Shown here in pieces: positions 59,330 to 64,000 of a DNA stretch of 64,000 bases (its first letter is position 1; each line of letters starts with the position of its first letter). The stretch lies in NCBI RefSeq assembly GCF_964019515.1, contig NZ_OZ026452.1, positions 806,001 through 870,000 on the forward strand. The letters run 5' to 3'. This DNA comes from Serratia symbiotica (Periphyllus acericola). Its GTDB lineage: Bacteria; Pseudomonadota; Gammaproteobacteria; Enterobacterales; Enterobacteriaceae. The position numbers and the translations under genes are program-made. The notes under the pieces are model-generated. The model was not told the origin of the DNA. It did no database searches and was given only the letters and a program-made list of their open reading frames with translations.

Positions 59330-60784
59330 TTGAAACACATTAAAATAAACTATATTCTTATCGGTGCTGTTACCTTACTTTTAGCGCTCTCCCTGTGGCC
59401 CAACATCACTTGGCACAGTGGCCAAAGGGGGCAACTCGCCGCGATAAAATCCCGCGCTGAGTTGCGAATCAGCACGTTAAACTCACCGCTCACCTATTTC
59501 ACCACCAAACAGGGCGCGGGGGGGCTTGACTATGAGCTGGCGAAAGCATTCGCTAACTACCTTGGGGTCAAGCTTGTGGTGATCTCGCAGCAAAATATCA
59601 ACGATATGTTTAATGACCTCGATGAAGATAACGCCGATCTGCTGGCAGCCAGCCTGAACTATAATCCAGAGCGCCTTGCCAGTGCGCGCATTGGCCCAAC
59701 CTACTATTCCGTTTCCCAGCAGTTAGTGTACCGTTTGGGTAGCCCACGGCCAAAAAGCTTATCGGATATCAAAGGCAAACTTGCGGTGGCCTCCGGTTCC
59801 GTGCACATCAGCACGCTGAAACAGCTTAAGCGGGATAAATTCCCAGATCTCAAATGGCAAACTGCGAGCGACCTCACGTCAAAGGAACTGCTGGAACAGG
59901 TAGCCGATGGCAAGCTGGACTATACCCTCGGCGATTCAGTGACCATTGCCCTATTGCAGCGCGTCCATCCGCAACTGGTGGTGGCGTTTGATGTCACTGA
60001 TGAACAGCCGATCGCCTGGTATCTAAAGCGCGGTAACGAAGATAGCCTATATGCGGCGATGTTGGACTTCTTCAACCAGATTGTGGACGATAGCACCCTG
60101 GCCAGGCTGGAAGAAAAATATCTCGGCCACGTCGGCAGTTTTGACTACGTTGACACCAAAACCTTTTTATCCGCTATTGATGTGATCCTACCCAAATTTC
60201 GTTCACTATTTGAAAAATATGCCAAGGAGATCGACTGGAAGCTACTGGCGGCCATTGCCTATCAGGAGTCGCACTGGGACCCGCAGGCCACCTCGCCCAC
60301 CGGGGTACGCGGCCTGATGATGCTAACCCGCACCACCGCCGATAGCCTTGGGGTCAACGATCGCCTCGATCCGCAGGAGAGCATTCAGGGCGGTGCGCTC
60401 TACCTGCAGCGGCTGATGGCCAAGGTGCCGGACAGCGTGCCGGTAGACGAACGTATCTGGTTCTCATTGGCGGCCTACAACATGGGCTGGGGCCACATGC
60501 TGGACGCCTGCAAACTGACCAAAATGCAACAGGGCAATCCAGACAGTTGGCTCGATGTCAAACAGCGCCTGCCAATGCTCAGTCAGAAGCGTTACCATTC
60601 GCAACTGACCTACGGTTACGCGCGTGGGCGAGAGGCTTATAACTATGTAGAAAACATCCGCCGCTATCAGGTTAGCCTGATTGGTTATCTGCAAGAAAAA
60701 GAAAAGAAGGCAGCGCAAGAAGCCGCCAACCAGGAAGCAATGGGAAGAGCCTATCCGGCCATTGCGCCGGAAATTGGTGATTGA
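59330..60784 (+). CDS. mltF: Membrane-bound lytic murein transglycosylase F
   Basis: Cleaves glycan strands between MurNAc and GlcNAc at the outer membrane. It begins at TTG 59330 ([20 protein letters not shown], export signal). An N-terminal solute-binding-like domain ([18 protein letters not shown]) is followed by the SLT domain with catalytic Glu in [19 protein letters not shown] and the [13 protein letters not shown] motif. 484 residues against 518 in E. coli; the difference is the variable tail. It converges on tadA with no gap between stops. Confidence 0.93.
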   Translation: MKHIKINYILIGAVTLLLALSLWPNITWHSGQRGQLAAIKSRAELRISTLNSPLTYFTTKQGAGGLDYELAKAFANYLGVKLVVISQQNINDMFNDLDEDNADLLAASLNYNPERLASARIGPTYYSVSQQLVYRLGSPRPKSLSDIKGKLAVASGSVHISTLKQLKRDKFPDLKWQTASDLTSKELLEQVADGKLDYTLGDSVTIALLQRVHPQLVVAFDVTDEQPIAWYLKRGNEDSLYAAMLDFFNQIVDDSTLARLEEKYLGHVGSFDYVDTKTFLSAIDVILPKFRSLFEKYAKEIDWKLLAAIAYQESHWDPQATSPTGVRGLMMLTRTTADSLGVNDRLDPQESIQGGALYLQRLMAKVPDSVPVDERIWFSLAAYNMGWGHMLDACKLTKMQQGNPDSWLDVKQRLPMLSQKRYHSQLTYGYARGREAYNYVENIRRYQVSLIGYLQEKEKKAAQEAANQEAMGRAYPAIAPEIGD

Positions 60785-61327
<543 letters not shown>

Positions 61328-61360
61328 TTATACACACTAGACTATGTCCCGTAATGGGTC

Positions 61361-61579
61361 GTGACTGAGTTGCAGACCCAAAAGCCCGTATTAAGGCGGA
61401 AGATGCCGGGCATAGAGGAGTATGGGCTTTTGGGACGCGCACCGAAGGGCTGGGCCACTTTAACGCGTCTCTCGCTGATGCACCGCTTATTTGGACCGTC
61501 CAACCTTACAGCCCAGGCCTTGCTGCGCGTTCAAATGACCGCCAGCAGCGCTCACGGACAATTGCTGGACGCAGCCTAA
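61361..61579 (+). pseudogene. Island-type ORF fragment (related to 25290-25582)
   Basis: A 72-codon frame reads KPVLRRKMPGIEEYGLLG, HRLFGPSNLTAQALLRVQ and ends HGQLLDAA. Its last 30 codons match the remnant at 25290-25582. CCCAAAAGCCCGTA at 61377 and TATGGGCTTTTGGG at 61419 form a 14-bp inverted repeat. The function is unknown; it may be a fragment of a P4-island Icd-like ORF. Confidence 0.4.
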
Positions 61580-61699
61580 ACCTCTTTGTCTTAGCCACTC
61601 GTCCATGACGGGCCGAATATCACTGTTGTGCAGGGAAAGAAAACATGAAACTCAGTAAGAAAGAACACCGCCATCGTGCGTAATATACTGGACGGCTGG

Positions 61700-61977
61700 G
61701 TGAAAGTACGTTGTTCCACTGGAGCCTGTTATTCGGCCTGGTTGCCACAGCGGCTATCTGGCTGAGGCTGAAACGCGACGACGCTATGTTGCGCTGGTTC
61801 GGCCTGACCTTCCTCGGCATCAATCTCTATACCCGGCTGTTCGAATTCTTCTGGGACAGCACGCCTAAGGCGATTTTCTTCGTGCTGCTCGGCCTGAGCC
61901 TGTGGGCGTTTGGGCATTATGCCAAGAAGATCTGGCAGTTAGGACGCGGAGTGCAGGATGTGACCGAAGACGGTTAG
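61700..61977 (+). pseudogene. C-terminal fragment of a DUF2157-like membrane protein
   Basis: From about 61700 the frame reads LFHWSLLFGLVATAAIWLRL, FGLTFLGINLYTRLFEFFW and LLGLSLWAFGHYAKKIWQLG, three hydrophobic segments typical of the DUF2157 C-terminus. A short ORF start at 61646 (MKLSKKEHRHRA, then TAA) does not belong to it clearly. The N-terminal two thirds are missing. Confidence 0.55.
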
Positions 61978-62045
61978 CCACAATGAAAGGTCCGATAGTC
62001 CGCCCTTTAAGCTACGGCCCCCTGTCTCTGCTTGTCGCTCAGACG

Positions 62046-62280
62046 CTACTTCTCAGGATCGTTGAATCCCATTATCCCGGTGAAAATGAAGCCGACGATA
62101 ACCGTAATCACCATCCCCTCCAGATACAGCATCACCTTCCCTGAGACGATAGTTAACGTTAAAGGTAAACCTGATATACCGAAAGTGATCACCGTCGCTA
62201 CTTTCTAATAGCTGATCAATGCGCCGCCCACCGCGCCAAAATCTGTGTTGCCAGTGTCGTTGTCTTTTCCATCTCCTGAT
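62046..62280 (-). pseudogene. PTS EIIC C-terminal remnant, possibly MurP
   Basis: Minus-strand fragments read AVGGALISY, then VITFGISGLPLTLTI, VMLYLEGMVITVIVGFIFTG and IMGFNDPEK before a stop. This is the end of a glucose-superfamily EIIC domain. Directly downstream of murQ in the same direction, which points to the MurNAc transporter MurP, but the fragment is too short to be sure. Confidence 0.6.

Positions 62281-64000
<1,720 letters not shown>

Overview
The window looks like a chromosome segment from a host-restricted, Serratia-like member of the Enterobacterales. The best fit is a Serratia symbiotica-type insect symbiont in mid genome erosion. This rests on enterobacterial protein sequences and local gene order, roughly twenty decaying genes beside intact housekeeping genes, and many insertion-sequence copies. 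The organism call is inference; no rRNA or marker search was possible.

Layout. 1-1228: tail of an unidentified gene, then an IS903-like element. 1344-21745: a block in the usual enterobacterial order: rpiA, serA (broken), ygfA, 6S RNA, zapA, ygfB (broken), pepP, ubiH, ubiI, gcvT/gcvP (deleted remnants), yqfA, ygfZ, sdhE, ygfX, fldB (broken), xerD (broken), dsbC, recJ, prfB, lysS. 21894-26541: a degenerate tRNA-Gly(CCC), a dead P4-type integrase and a nest of dead transposases (IS481-, IS3-, IS903- and IS1-like) plus truncated pstS. 26985-37046: yicG, gmk, rpoZ, spoT, trmH, recG, xanP (broken), yicH (broken). 37027-44852: short pieces from several ancestral locations: yiiD, dtd, an rbn remnant, IS903-like copy 3, yeeZ, a HAD phosphatase pseudogene, sdaC, ybjG, a truncated DUF1007 gene. 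45095-61294: glyA, hmp (broken), glnB, nadE, glrR/glrG/glrK (all broken), purL, mltF, tadA. 61361-64000: island-type, PTS and murQ remnants, then IS903-like copy 4, cut by the window edge.

How the genes work together. What survives is information processing (prfB, lysS, dtd, trmH, tadA, rpoZ, spoT, recG, recJ), quinone synthesis (ubiH, ubiI), purine, NAD and one-carbon metabolism (purL, glyA, nadE, glnB) and envelope upkeep (mltF, ybjG, dsbC). Serine synthesis (serA) and glycine cleavage (gcvTHP) are lost, while the serine importer SdaC and GlyA are intact, which suggests imported serine feeds glycine and one-carbon units. The GlrKR sensor system, nitric-oxide detoxification (hmp), MurNAc-6P recycling and xanthine uptake are gone.

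Most unusual points: (i) all four IS903-like copies share the same in-frame amber stop and lack the catalytic Glu, yet have multiplied; (ii) a 585-bp piece of nadE is copied in frame into the start of the glrK pseudogene; (iii) a roughly 150-bp palindromic-ended repeat recurs at rearrangement points; (iv) two genes (yqfA, ygfX) each carry a compensating +1/-1 frameshift pair that keeps the frame open.
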